This document shows positions 12,501 through 26,400 of a stretch of DNA of 64,000 nucleotides, one piece after another. Under the pieces are notes generated by a model. It saw nothing but the letters and a program-made list of their open reading frames with translations, ran no database searches and had not been told where the DNA came from. Source of the DNA: Pegea sp. RAD2-039 (Eukaryota; Chordata; Thaliacea; Salpida; Salpidae); the NCBI GenBank assembly GCA_034620365.1, contig JAQGEQ010000254.1, forward strand, positions 124,001 through 188,000, given 5' to 3'. The stretch's first letter is position 1. The number at the start of each line of letters is the position of its first letter. The position numbers were made by a program, and so were the translations under genes.

Positions 12501-15500
12501 CTGTTTCAAAATAGTCTCCATTTAGAAAACCAACAGAATTTCAGTTGCCAGACAGAACCTTTCAGCTAGACTTGACGAGATGAAACATGTTTATAAAATC
12601 TGATAAAGGTTGATAGATGGTTGATAAAGAAATTGATTTTTACATGTTATTAATGAAACAAACAAAGTCCTTTTTGTAATGCCAAATGATTATTTATCGA
12701 ACTACGAATGACTCTATTTTTTAACTTGTCATATAAAAATCAATATTTTCAATTACAAAAAGAAAATAATTTGAATCACAGACATTCTTAAATATTTTAC
12801 AGTTTTCCCAGGCATCGTTATGGCATGTCACTTTGTGCTACGAACAAACGCAAATCATATCGAGTAAATAAATTGTTTTGCTCATTATTATCAGACATTA
12901 AAATTATCTTCGCAGTTGCCATATAACCGTCGATGGTAAATTTGATCGTACTATTTGGTGGGTTATAAAAGGCCCTGTGCTTCTATCTTTATCAGTAAGT
13001 TAGTTGTTATAAAAGATAAATAGTATAATAGATAAATAAAGAATAAGTTGACTTTAAAGTTACTACTGAGGCTATGAATAATTGATTTATTATAATATTA
13101 TAATATAAATGGAAGTTTTAATCAATAATCATCAATTTAACGAAATCAAAGTTAGTTTTGTTACTATTGCTTCATCTTTATAATTATCAAATGTCGAGCT
13201 TTTGTGGTGTAGTACTCATTTGACTTTAAATCTATCTAAATAAGTAAACAAATATTTCATCTTGAAAGCCATTTTTTTCAACTCACAACAACATTCGACT
13301 GATTTTAGTGCCATCAAACTTATTATTGCCCTAAGAAACAAAGCATCTAAAATACTATCTAGTTGTTTGCTTGAACTTGTGTGGTTTTGTTGGTTTGTTT
13401 AAAGTTTCATAAGTTCCGTCAACTAAAAAAAAAACTGATCTTAAATATAATCGATCTTACAGTTAGAAAAACAAAAAAGTAGAAGACGCAACAAAAATAA
13501 CGTTTTACATAAAAATAAGATACATAAATGTGAGAATAAGTTGCTTTTGCACAAATTATTTTAATTTTTAGGTCAACTTTGTCATATACATCATGGTGTT
13601 GCGGATTGTTGCTTCCAAACTTCATTTCAATCGTTTGAATTCGAGATTAAGTAACAGCAATCGCTCTAAATGGAGGTACGCCAAATTCATATCCATTAGA
13701 CCTTAAATAAGTTTTTCTAGATTTGGATGTGGTAATAAAGTTTCAAATTATTTTTGTATCTTCAGACTGGCTAAATCTACTCTTTCATTAATCCCCTTAT
13801 TAGGAATACAATATTTAGTTACCGGCTTTGTTGGTTATTGGAATACTCACAGCAAGATTTTCAAAACTGTAAAATATATCGAAATTATCCTGACTTCAAC
13901 TCAGGTAGTTTACGATAAGTAAAGTTTTTAACAATGAGTTTATTTTGTTTACTTTTTGTTATAGGGTTTGTTTGTCGCTGTAATATACTGTTTTTGTAAT
14001 GAAGAAGTAAGTTTGATTTAATGTTTACGTTTTATTTTCTAAGCTTGATTTTGATTTTTCAACGATAGTAAGATTTTTGAAGCATATAAAAAAGTATTTT
14101 AAGTTAAAACAACCCTTAAGTAAGCTGTCTGACTTAATAAAGATCTAATTAAGTTCATAAAACTGAGAAATCTGAGAAATGATTTTACGACTAGACATCA
14201 CAACTTGGTTTCTTTTAATTACAACATCACGAGGTCTGGAAGATGTCCAAAAACCTTCAGTTTAACTAAGTTCACATTGAAATGTAAAATAAACGATTTA
14301 ATTAATTAACAATTGATTTAACTTCAAAGAAAATTGAGCTTGTCTACTTAACAATAAGAAGTAAAAACTTTGTTTTTATTAAATAGCTTTTTAATTACTA
14401 CTTTTTCAAACGTTTGGCAAACATATGTTGTGAGTATTGTAGACTTTTCAGAAGCATCTTAAGACAAATAGCTCATATTTAATTGTTATTACTTTACAAA
14501 GATTCAAGAAGAATGCAAAAAGTATCTAAGAAGCTGGAAACTAAGAAGAGATTTAAGAAGAATGAGTGGAACTCAAAATACATCCAAATTTATAATCACA
14601 GCGTCTCGAAATGAAACCAATCTCACAGTTGAATCTTCTATCAGAGACAAGGCTGATGATATCAATATGAATATGGTGTCAACAACCACAAAATACGGTT
14701 TGTAGTCGACTTTATTGATTCTTTTCCACTAGACACTTGTAGAAATTAAGAAGAACAAACATTTACACAAGCGAGAGACTGGATTATATGAGTTGTTTTA
14801 TTAGAATAAGAAGCAAGTTACTACTATTAAAAAAGTACTCAAAATAACTTTATTGTGAGCTTTATTTATTAAATCAATATTGTCTGATAAAATATCTTAA
14901 TAAAGCTGGTTAAAAAAATCTATCAGTTATATAATCAGTTATATATTTTCGTTTATTGTTATTTGTTTAGTTTTTTGCTTATTAATTGATTTTAACATCA
15001 GTTTTTTATTAACCAAGCAAGTGTTCATTTGTTGTATACAATTGTTTTTAATCTTTTATTGCCTGCACTGTTGTTTGGTTTATTTTTTATCTTTTATAAT
15101 AATTTATCCTTTGTTTTGAGAAAATCTAGAAAAAAGGTTCATTGAATTATTGAAAACCATTAATTTTAAGAATTCTTGAAATTTAATTTTAATTAAAAAC
15201 TTTTATATAAAAAACTGATTCAAATAATTAAACTAGAAATAAAAATTTTACGATATTTTCAATTGTCGTAAAAGTTTTAAATATCATCAACAATACACAA
15301 TTTCAAGTTTAAATGGTAAATTTATTATTTATAAACTTTCAAAGACCTTCTTTTATTATGTAAAATATCCAAATTTATTATTGCTGTATGGAAACTATAT
15401 TTCAGAATAAATATTATTTTGAATATTAATCAAATATTTAGTGCATTAAATTTAAATTAAAAACTTAATTAGAAAATTTGAGTTGTTGTTTTATTAAACT

Positions 15501-16112
15501 TGAGAAACTAAAATACCAAAACTTTCAAAAAGAGTTTTCAAAACTAATATGCTATCATCTTTTCTTAAAAAGATAATATTTACTCTGATACAACAGCTTA
15601 ATTAATACATTTCCTAAAACCACAAAACATATCTAAAGTACATTTCAAATATTTGTAAAAGTAAATATTTAAAGAATTTAGAATAATTAAAGAAAAATAA
15701 TATTGTTTCTAGTCAAAGTTTCGATAACAAAATTAAAATGAAGTTTGTTTATAAAGTTGGACAAGTTTGTAACTTATATATTTATTCTTTAGTTTTTTTC
15801 AAGTTCTGAAAAGTTATTTATAAAACCGAATTATCAAATTATAAAAAAAGAAAATTATGACATATATGGCATCATTTTTTCATAATTCTTCAAAAAGGAA
15901 AATATTCTGATCAAAGAATTTTGTATCTTTATATCAAAGTTTTTTAATAAATTATTTTCATAATGATGAATTTCATTTTGAAACGTTTTCCAAAAGTTGT
16001 TTTAAAATTTGTTTCAATTTTTGACAAGGAATTTATTTTTACAGATGATGACAGGGAAGCTAACCCAGCTTCAAAAAAACCGTTATTAACCGAAACATCA
16101 CAAGTTTCATAA
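9510..16112 (+). CDS. Class B (secretin-family) G-protein-coupled receptor, PTH-receptor-like
   Basis: A seven-transmembrane hormone receptor. Exons: 9510-9591 (signal peptide, MYSLVHCGVLQLILFCF), 9899-10000, about 10516-10770, 11284-11378, 11460-11557, 11680-11822, 12094-12247, 12803-12863, 12916-12994, 13572-13675, 13766-13904, 13965-14006, 14502-14697 and 16045-16112. The ectodomain has a Cys pattern including CFPR and FCDGQKKRW followed by Cys. TM1-TM2 give MRRLLCMRVVIHINL. The first extracellular loop is unusually long (about 50 residues, NASNYYE to HKT), as in PTH receptors. TM3 has NYYWLLVEGIYL, TM4 LGWVFPG, TM6 STLSLIPLLGIQYLV and TM7 QGLFVAVIYCFCNEEIQ. The C-tail continues in frame through the 16045 exon to SQVS-stop; reading through the 14697 donor would stop at 14705 instead. 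Exon 2 ends in phase 1 and does not join the 10516 exon cleanly, so one small ectodomain exon is missing from my model. A possible AATAAA lies at 16330. Confidence 0.88.
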
Positions 16113-18637
16113 ACTTTAAAACAAAATTTTTCCGTTTTTCTCAACTTTTTTAACTAAAAATGTTTTCTTTTCAAATTCTTTTTATGAATATAAATGTCTG
16201 TAAATGAAAACATAAAAATACTGTTGTTACAAAACAAACTTTTTATGTAAATTGTTAAATGAATATGAACTTTGTGTTAACAGTAAATGATTAAAATGTT
16301 AATTACAGTGAAAGTAATATAAACTCAACAATAAAAATATTCTAATGACATTTATTAGCTGTAAAAATCTATTTTAATCATATCATCTATACATGTCTTT
16401 TGAAATAGATCCGTACTATCTTTTGTATTATAGCTGTGAATTGTAAAGCTTGATTTTTTGTAGAAATGAACTCATATGTTTCAATAATAATTTGCTGTAT
16501 AAAATTTAGTTGTTGTTTTCAATATTTACTGCCGACAAAATGTTCTTTGATTTCTGTATATAGAATGTTTAATGTTTATTAAAATGAATGTAGAATGACA
16601 TTAAGGTGTAAATGTAATAATTGTAACTTATCACACAAATAAGTTATGAATTTGTAAACTAAAAAATTAAGTTTATAAAAGGATGAAGAAAGTTAAAACC
16701 ACATTTTATTTCAATTAAAAGAATCAGTTTTAGTGAAATTTTAAAAACAGCAAAAGTGGTTTATTTTAGTGGAACACCTTATTGTTTCTAGTAAATAACA
16801 TTAAACTCCGTTTTTTAAGCTTATTTTTCAAGAATGTCACCTAAATTTAATGTTATAGCTTTTAACTCTAATTAATCAGGCATCTTTCAGGTGTTTACCT
16901 TAGAAAGATTTACAGATAGACGAATTCCAAATAAACAACCCTTTTATAAATACAATCAATTTAATGAATTCAGATCTGAACCTCCAAAAATAATTAAGCA
17001 AAAATAACAAATGAAAAGTTGTTTTTAGAATAAAAATAATGACCACTTTAAAATGTTAAATGTTTCAACATTTAGAACAGTTTGTTGAAAATCAAGTTGT
17101 TAAAGATGAAATGTTCTTATTAAAGGTCATATCTTTTTACATATTTTTAAATATTTGTGTTAAATCATTTGACACACGACTAACAGTTTATAATGAAAAA
17201 CTGAAAAGCGAAAAAATTGATTGAAAATATTTTCATATTGTAATAAAAAAATATTTTGATCTTTAAAATATTAATTCAAAAATATTTTTGAAATATTGGA
17301 AAGTAATTAGTTAGTAAATTTTGTATAGGTTTTAGTCACAATAGTCTAAAATATATTCCAACAAAACATCTTAATTCTGTTGTTTAATCTTTTGAAACAG
17401 TTCCAAATAAATATCGATATATGAATTGTAAAATAAAAAAACTTTGAACTAAAAAATAATAAAATACTATTTTTATATAAAATTTTTCTTAAGATCAGTA
17501 AAAAAATGATTTTATTAAAGAATTTAACAATTTATTAAATCTATTAAGATACATTTATCAAATTAGACATCAAAACATATTTAAGTATTGATAAAAAATT
17601 AAACTTACTTAGATTGATAATTTAAGAAAATAAAAATATTTGGAAGAAAATAAGTTTGTGATTATAGCTAAGATACAAACAAAACTAAAACAAACATAAA
17701 AAACAATTTTAGAACTAATATCGAGAAAGCTTGTTTTTTTTTACTTGGAAATAATATCATTCTTGGTTTTAAACCATTTTTTGGTAAAAATTTGTAAAAT
17801 TTATATTAAATCATTACTAATTGAAAGTAAAATATCGATAAGAATTTAAAATGATTTTTAATATACTTAAAGATAAATGAAAAATTTATTTCAGGTCTAG
17901 AGAATGATTTAAATTAATAATTCTTGCTTGATAGGAATTAGATACAAGAATAGTTATAAACAATTTGGATGCATTAAAAACTAAATTTTTCTTATTTTTG
18001 ATATAAAATGCTTATAAATAAAAGCAAAGAAGATACTTGATTAATAATGAATTTGATTTTAAATGATTTATATTTTAAGTAAGATTATAAATGAAAATAT
18101 ATTAAATAAAATTTATTTTTTAAATTGAAAAGTTAAATCTTGTCGACATTTGTAGATATTTTTCATCTTTTCTTATTCTTTGGAAGATTATTAAAGTTAT
18201 GAAATCTTAAAAACTGAAAAAATAAAATTTGACTAAAAATAAAAAACAACTTTTTTATCTTTAATTTTTTTTTCTTATTAATTTTCACTATCGAATAAAC
18301 TACAAACAATTTTTTTACAGATGCATATACAAAGATAAATTATTCAAAAGAGAAAAATTGTTTGTACAAAAGTTGAATTCGTATTTTCAATAAAAACAGA
18401 ATCTGAAATTTTTACAAAAATAGGTAAAGGCAAAAAAAATAGATTTCATAAAATATGAGAATAAGGCAAAAAGATAACTTTTTAAGGCCGGAATTATATG
18501 AGAAAAAGTTGCAATATTTTAAAAAAGCTTTAAAAAGTTGTGGGAATATATTAAAAAGACCAAAATAGTCGACTTTATAAAACACCATGCAGTAGTTGAA
18601 ATGTGGAAAGTTTAAAGTAAATCGTTGGTGTTCAAAC
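16113..18637. other. AT-rich convergent intergenic region
   Basis: This is the shared 3' flank of the plus-strand GPCR gene and minus-strand LRSAM1. Sequence is dominated by A/T runs with stops in all frames. Apart from possible polyadenylation hexamers near 16330 I see no gene, RNA or mobile-element signature. Confidence 0.5.
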
Positions 18638-21600
18638 CTAAGTTCGAAAAATACGGATCTTTTGAGTGATGGTAGTTCGACACATTGGGCATGTCCTTAA
18701 TGATGCAGAGCATTTGAAACAACAACAGACGTGGCCACAAGGGAGTAAGACACAGTCACTCTGGAAGGAAGATTAGAAGATTTAGATATTTTCCAAACTT
18801 GAAATAAATCAATAAGTTGTAAGGTTACCTGTGTATCCATACAAATCACACATTCGTTTTCTATTTCTTCTTCCTTCTCATATGGAGCTGATGGAGATGG
18901 AGGCTCTACAGGAGCTGATGGAGACGGAGACTCTGCTGGAGCTGATGGAGACGGATACTCTGCTGGAGCTGATGGAGACGGATACTCTGCTGGAGCTGGC
19001 ATCACTGGAGCTGAAGGAGCAACAGGGACATATTCTTCATCAGAAAAGAAATCAATCTTCTTTTTATGAGCAACAAAATTTTCAATTTCCCTGAATCAAA
19101 ATCTTCATGAAAATTATGATCAGATGAAAAGAGGTTTCTACCTCATGATGTTTTTAATCAATCCAATTTCATGAACACCGATTTGACGCAAGCTGTCAAG
19201 ATTCAAATCAAGTAAGTTGTAAGTTGTGATCTTGTGTCTTGCGAACGCAGATGTATATTGGCTCGCATTTGATTTTTGTAGCAGTTCAATAATTTCATCT
19301 TCCAAAACATCTTCCTGAAAAGATTTTCTTTCAATATAGTTGGCATCAAAATATACTTTTACTTTTTGTGATAATTTTTCTGGCTTTGAATCTAACAAAC
19401 GTTGATACTGGACAAGCCAAAAGTCTATATTGTCATCTTCATTTTTGTCCTCTATCTCCACCTAGCGATAGAATTAATTAAATATTTTTTATCAATGAGA
19501 AAGATGAAAAATAATTTTAGCAATTTGTCATAAATAAAAAATGAGTAGAGATAAAAGAAAAGCAAAATACAAAAGTCATCTTCAATTCGTATTTATAAGA
19601 TATAGTCAACCTATATTCACAATATTCTAATTTTAACTTAAAAATTGATTAATTTTAATGATTAATCAGTTAACAAACCAATCTCATTTTCAATTCTTCT
19701 TCACGTTCATCTTTTTCTTTCAAGAGAACAACTAAAAGATCAGATAACTCAGATCTTAGAGATTGCAAAGATTTCTGCAACAAAAAAACGTTTCCAGTCA
19801 GTAAAATTATTTCAATTAAACAGTCATGACTGATTGAGCAATTATAAATTTAAGTAATTAATAAGATGATGATGATGATGAAGCAAAGATGATTGAGACT
19901 TCATCGATGCGGTTTCATCGCGCGTATTTGATGATTCATCAAGCTTACGTGATCGGTATCTGATTTCAACTTATTCCTTTCTGCTTCAATTTGAGTTAAT
20001 TTGACTAACTCTTGTTGGAGTTCTACAATCTGATCTTGGATTCTGCTCCTTACACAATCTTGATCCCTCTGAAGAGCTATGAAGATCTCACGTTGGACTT
20101 CTTCCTGAGAAGTTGGATAGAAATTGAGATCACTTTTTTAAAAAGAGCGATTAAAAACCTCCAGCATAATCTCATTCAAAAGATTTTCTTTTTTCAGTTT
20201 TTGTTGGAAAATTCCATCACTAATCTTGACATCATCTGCTCCTAAGGACTCTACAGTCATCTTAGCTGCTTCAGATTGTTGTTTTAAATAGTTAGCAACA
20301 AGATCTGAACACAAACTATCTTCTTTCAACATTGACTCCATAGCAGCTGAAAGAAAATTAAATTTGAAAGCAATCATTCAAACCACACAGAACCAACCGA
20401 GTGTTTCGTTCCTACGCAATGCGTCCAGATCTTTTTGTGTGACTCTAAAAGCATCTTCTTCTTGTATTCGTTCCTCTTCCATCCTCTTAAGTAGCTCTTC
20501 TTGTTGCTTGGCTCTGAAAATTTAAAGATTAAATGGAAGAAGATGATTTGAAAGATCACCTAATGCTGTTGTCCATCAACTTCTTTATCACAGAAGACGC
20601 GTTATCTTCAACTGAATATTTTTACAATTAGTAAGTTTCAAGGAATCATTTTCAATCACCTTCGTGTAGATGTTTCAACATCTTCATCCTTTCTCTTTCA
20701 CTCTTCTCATGCTGATTTATAATCGATTTTTCAAACTGTTCATTGTCCTGACAGAGAAAATTAACATTAAAGTTTTAATAACTTCAAATTAATCAAATCA
20801 AAAAAGTTTTTATCTAAAATGATTTGATGATTAAATAAGAGTTTTTTTTTTGTTTGATTTTTAAAGTTATTTGAAGATCTTTAGATTTATTGATCTTTTG
20901 AAAAATGTTGCTTCAAAAAACCGATTTTTTTTTTATCTCAAACGAATAACTTAAGTTGGAATTATTTGTCATCGTTTTAAACCTAAATCACAATCTTGTG
21001 AAAACTCAAAATTTATTTCTATAAATAAAAGGCGAACCATCTAGTTGAATTTCTCTCAATTTAAAATTCTAGGAATTGTTAAAGATTTTAAATCAAAATA
21101 TCAAAATAGAACTCTGAGGACCTCTTTCATTTGCTTCTCATTCTTCTCTTTATCATTTAACATTTTCAATGCCAATTGAGATTGTTCTTCTTGCTCTTTA
21201 GCCAGTGCTTTTTCAAATTCGATTTGCCTTAAACGTTTTTCTTCCTATATTTCAACCAACAACAAAAATTTTAAGAAAGTTAATTAATTTAGTAATGGTG
21301 AAGATGTTCAAGTTAATGGTTCAATCCAAAAACCTTATTTTCTATTTTATAAACCACATTTTTTACCTGAGATTTTCTGTATTGATCAACACTTGACTAC
21401 AAATCATCGACAGCAACGGATAAATACATGAAAAACAAACATACAAACACAAATCATGCAGAAAAATACTCAAAAAATAGTAAAATATGTGTGAAAATAC
21501 TTTGGAAAAATCTATGAATAATTCATTAGTTGTTTTACTAACCAACAAAACAAATGTAAAAAACTTTACTAGAAAGTTTTATATAATCTTAAAAAAGGAT

Positions 21601-23418
21601 GATTTATCAGCAGCATTATCTATTCATATTTGCACATGCTGCTAGCTATGTTTTAGATGTGACTTTTTTAATACAAATTTACAAACAACAATCACATTAA
21701 ACTGCTCGACAACAACAAATAACACTTTTTTGTCTATTTCCGGTTCTATCTTTAATTTATTTAAGGATAAAAGTTAAACTTTAGATTTGAACTTGTAGCA
21801 AAAAAGTAAATTGAATTTAATCTGAATATTTTTAAGTTTCTACTAATTTGTTTCTTCACCTCGATTCCATAAAAGTCTTCTGGGAGTTTTGGATGAGAGT
21901 TTTGGGGTTTATCTACAGGACTACTAAGGATCTGTATCACTCCGTGTGAAGGAGACACATAATCAATACCACAATCTATACAAAGAAAGCTTAATTTTTG
22001 CAAGATCTTCAAAAGACATCTTTTTATCTTTACCTTTACAAATGTACTTTTGAATAGCTTCTAATCCTTCTTCACAAACTTCTTCAAATTAAATTTTTAT
22101 TTTAATAAATTATTAACTAAAATTTTAATAATTTAGAGCTATGAGTAATACTTGACTATTGAGACAACTAATACTTTTCTAATCAATTTTTTATTAATGA
22201 TTTTTACCTGTGGGTGGGTACTTCATTTCTTGTGCATTTGAAAGAATTAAAACTTCCAAATTTTTTACATAACAAAGAGTTTTTGGAAGAAAATTTATGG
22301 AGTTTTTGCCGCTTATATCAAGTGTTCTTAAACTATTTAAGTTTTTAATTGAGTCTGGCAAACTGGTCAAATTATTATCTGTGAATAAATAACAAATGTT
22401 TATATTTATTAAAATTGTAATTCCATATTCACCTTTAACGAGTAAAGTCTGAAGAAACTTTAGTTCACCGATAGAGGTAGGAAGGGTAGTGAGTTGATTA
22501 TTATTAAGGTTTAAAACCTAAAAAAGTTCATCAATTACACGCTGTTTATAGGCTTATCACGTGATGTATTACTATAAAATAAAAAGTTGTAAAATAACCT
22601 GTAGATTTTTGAGAAGGTTAATTTGATCAGGTAGAGATTTAATCGAGTTGTTGTGTACATCCAAGATCTAAAAGTGAAATTAATTAATTTGTTAATTTCT
22701 AAAAAAGACTTTTATGAAAGTCAATACAACACAAGCCGCCAGCAAGTTTCTAAATCCTTTTAATAAAATAGAGTTTTGGCAATTACTCAACTAATTTAAG
22801 TTTAATGCATTAGTGGTAGAGAAAATCTTTTAATGATCAGTTTGATCTTAAATAAATAATAATAATCTTAAATTTAATGGCAAAAAGTATAAAACTAACA
22901 AAATCCAAAATTACATCAACTTTTATTATGAGAATTTAATTTATAATTGTAAAATTTATAAATTTGACTTATAAAAAATGACTGTAACCAGAGTATGTCT
23001 TCTACAAAATCTATATAAGATCATAAAAGAAGATTTTTAAAAGTAAAATCTATTGCTACTAAAATAACAGAATTAACATCAAGCATCAACAATGCTCAAC
23101 AAGGATCAACGTTGATCCTAAATCAACAAATACTTCTCTCGTTCCCCAAACATAAAAAGAGATAAAACTTACTCTTATGCTGATAAGATCTTGAAATACT
23201 CCACCACTGTTTAGTTCATTCAAAAAATTAGAATGAAGAATTAAGCTTTCAGCCAGAAAAACTTTACATTGAAAATATAAGGAAGTTGGTAGTGTAGACA
23301 TTTCACAAGAGCTTATATCAAAAATCTTGTCAGGATGTTCTTTTGCTATGTTCATCTGTCTATCAAATCTTTGCTTTGCATCTTTACTTTGCTTCTTCTT
23401 AAACAACTTTGAAAACAT
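18638..23418 (-). CDS. LRSAM1: LRSAM1-like E3 ubiquitin ligase (LRR, coiled coil, SAM, PSAP, RING)
   Basis: LRSAM1 (Tal) is a cytosolic RING E3 ligase that binds and ubiquitinates the ESCRT-I subunit TSG101 and acts in endosomal sorting and autophagy of bacteria. Exons include 23418-23173 (start MFSKLFKKKQSKDAKQRFD), 22667-22599, 22517-22433, 22378-22208, 22081-22034, 21975-21860, 21396-21367, 21244-21122, 20747-20660, 20611-20560, 20513-20398, 20346-20159, 20104-19949, 19774-19679, 19461-19142, 19090-18829 and 18760-18638. Domains in order: N-terminal LRRs (VLNLNNNQLTTLPTSIGEL; SLRTLDISG), a long Glu/Lys/Gln coiled coil, the family's WLVQYQRLL segment, a SAM domain around HKITTYNLLDLNLDSLRQIG, a Pro/Ser tract with five PSAP motifs, and a C-terminal RING split by an intron (ECVICMDTQ, then CGHVCCCFKC and RTCPMCR). 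The end IRIFRT-stop parallels the vertebrate end. All expected RING cysteines and the histidine are present. This looks like a complete, functional gene. Confidence 0.93.
18884..18991 (-). repeat. 27-bp coding minisatellite (4 units) in LRSAM1
   Basis: Four head-to-tail 27-bp units encode (minus strand) variants of PAEYPSPSA, so each unit contributes one PSAP motif. A fifth, non-repeat PSAP lies just upstream in the protein. The unit length is a multiple of three, so copy-number change keeps the reading frame. The two units at higher coordinates (18938-18964 and 18965-18991) look identical, suggesting recent slippage. Confidence 0.92.
19862..19883. repeat. Short GAT microsatellite
   Basis: A run of GATGATGATGATG inside an LRSAM1 intron. 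No function is inferred. Confidence 0.7.
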
Positions 23419-26400
23419 TTTATTGGTATCAAAAATTATGCTTTTTCCACTCTAAACACAAAGCAAAATATAATTTTTGAGATAGATATCTTTAATATAA
23501 TAAATATATATTTTTGTACAAAATTAATAAATATAAATAAAAACTATATCTCTTACACAAACAGCATATAAACTAAATATATAATAAAAAATATATAAAA
23601 TCATAACCTTAAACTTATCATTGATTAACAATACTAATACCAAAATTTGATAAATAAATGTTTAATAACAAGTTGAAAAAATATTACTTTTAAAATAGGT
23701 AATCTAAAATCTTTTAATTAAGATAAACAAAATAATGTTATTGAATTATTTCAAATTTTAAATCTTTAAAATACTAAATATAACTAATTGACTTTGTTTA
23801 GAAACAAAATTCTTGATATTATCACTTATAAAGAACACAAAATAGCTAGAAGAAACAAACTATAAGCCTTTTATCTTACAACTTAAATGGAAATGTCACT
23901 AACATTTTTGTCATATCTATGACTAATCATAAAACTATTACATAAAGGTACTCACCTAATTTCATCAAATAGGTAAAAAATAATAGAATGAGTTTTTCAG
24001 AAATTAATTGTGAATAAGCAAATTGAAAAAATGTTTTTAATTTATCAGTTCTAATAAAAAATTATAAATAAACCATTAAAAAAATAAAAATATACATAAT
24101 ATATTAAAAAATAAATAATAGATTTATAATTAGGTTAAGCAAGAATGTTACTACACTATAAAAATTAGTAGCTAAATATGAAACAAGACTTATGAATAAA
24201 TCTAATTATAAACGGAACATTTAAGTGGCTTTGACGCAGGAATACCTTTTACATGTTTTTACACACAAAATATTTACAAAGATAAAAAAAAATCCCCTTA
24301 GAGATAATTTGAAAATTTCAAGCGCATTTTTAGAAACATTTTTGTAAAATAAATCAATTAAATCAAGTAAAAAATAATTTAAACTAATTATTTGCATCTA
24401 AAATTACTAAAATCACTACTGTAGACTCAAATAAAAAATTATTGATTTATAAAAATTATTTAGGACAGTATTTACCAGCAACATGAACAATTAATATTTC
24501 ATCAATTTTTCTTTAAATTTATGGATTTAAAAAACTCCTTGGTCGCGACAGATCATAGGAATAATTCAGAATTTTTGTAAATATGCTCCAAGTAGCAAAA
24601 AATAGGCCCAAAAATTGATCAGAAGACCTTAAAAAATTTAAGTTGCTGCATCTTTATTGTTATCTATTTACAGGTGTATATGTCTTATTAAAAATACTTT
24701 TAAGCATAAGGGACAAGCAAGTAAAAAAAGATCTAAAGAAATAAACAAAATGAAATATAATAAAACAAATATATATTAAGCAAAGAATTCTAATGATATA
24801 AAACTTACCTTCATTACTTACCTACATCACGATATAAAGTTGTATTCTAATTTCAAATAGGTTCTTACAGTTTACAGCATGGTTATAAAGTATTGAGAGA
24901 TATACATTTTAAAATTCTTTGCTTAAGATCAAAGAATATTTAGCCAGTTTATATTTTACATTTAATCATTATTCATATAAATAGTAGCCACATTTGACAA
25001 AAATCAATAAAAAGTTTATTTTCTAATAATAGTGTCGCTGATTAGAGCCACATATAAAGCCTACAAATTTAATAAAAAGCCAATTTAGTCGAGTTGGCTC
25101 ACGTTTTTACCTGTAAAAGTTCAAACCTCAAAAAACTAAGCCAGTAAGCTTGCTACACCACCAAACCCTACAATTAGTGGTCAAAATCACTAAAGTGAAA
25201 TGTTCAATTAAAACCTATGAAAGTTCAAGTCCAAATTGTTGTACTTAAAAAAAATTACAACTAATAAAGCTAAAAACACAATTTCAGTCAGATATACTAG
25301 ACTGGCATTCAACTTAAAATTCGTCTTAAGATTTTTTCTAATATACTTCTTGCCACTGTAGAATAACATCTAAAAAATGTTAGTTTATTAATTTTGGAAC
25401 TTTCACCAGAATTTGCTTCAGCTTTTTTGCTAGTCGATAATTTTTAAATTAACCAACACATGGATTATTATAAGCTGACAGTTTTTAATCTAAATTTTTC
25501 AAGCTAGAAAAATGTTGCACTTTTTACAATTTTATTTATTTCTAAATCGGAAAAATGTTTTTCTTATATTTGTAAATTGTTGAAAAAATTTATTTTTAAA
25601 GGGTTGCAAATTAAAAACAAAATTTTTGAAATGTTGCTTCATTTAGAACATGAAGCACAAATTAGCTACTATTATCATTTAATTTACAAACAAATTGACT
25701 AACTAAGCAAGAATTCATTAATTTCTGCTAACATCATAATTGAAATCTATCTTTAAAATATTTGTAAACTTTAAAGAAGTTCTTCTATTATATAAACTTT
25801 TAATTTTGTAAACAATTTTAAGCACTGTATTAGGCGTGAGGTAAAATTATTGAAATGGATTCTTGCAACAACTTGATAACTGTGAAGATAATTGATTTCA
25901 TTTGTTTTTGAAAATTTAGAAGGAGTTGAAGAATAATCTAACTTATCATTTTTTAGTTTTAACTTCTTTATATTTAAGAACTAAAGTAAAAACAACTTAA
26001 AAATGAAAGTGAATAAACTTCCACTATAAATAACTTCTTTTTAATTCAACTTTAATTTATTATATTTCATTACAGCCTGTAATTAATTTGATATAATAAT
26101 GTTATAAGTAAGCGATGCAATTACGCTATAAATAGCAACTGATAAATTCTATGTTTATTTTCAATATAAAAAACTGTGGTTTAAAACTGAATCTGTTTTG
26201 TATCTAAATTTTGTTTTTTCGAAGAAAAACATCATATATTTATTTTTCATTTTCAAAGTAAATTGTTTAGGGATTTTACTACAGTCTTTTAATCAGACCA
26301 AGTTATACTTAAAGCATGTTTTAACATGTTAAATCTTTCTTAAATATTTCTCCAAGAACTTTAAAGCTTGTTTAGCAAATTTCATTTTAATGTTACTAAT

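Noticed and set aside
14698-14705. Stop of the GPCR at 14705 by reading through the donor
   Set aside because: A GTTTGT donor at this point and a good acceptor at 16044 join in phase to a further 22-codon tail. Read-through would give only Gly-Leu-stop. It remains possible as an alternative isoform.
25090-25240. tRNA-like words (GAGTTGGCTCA, AAAGTTCAAACC)
   Set aside because: Spacing between the would-be D and T arms is too short and no acceptor stem pairs.
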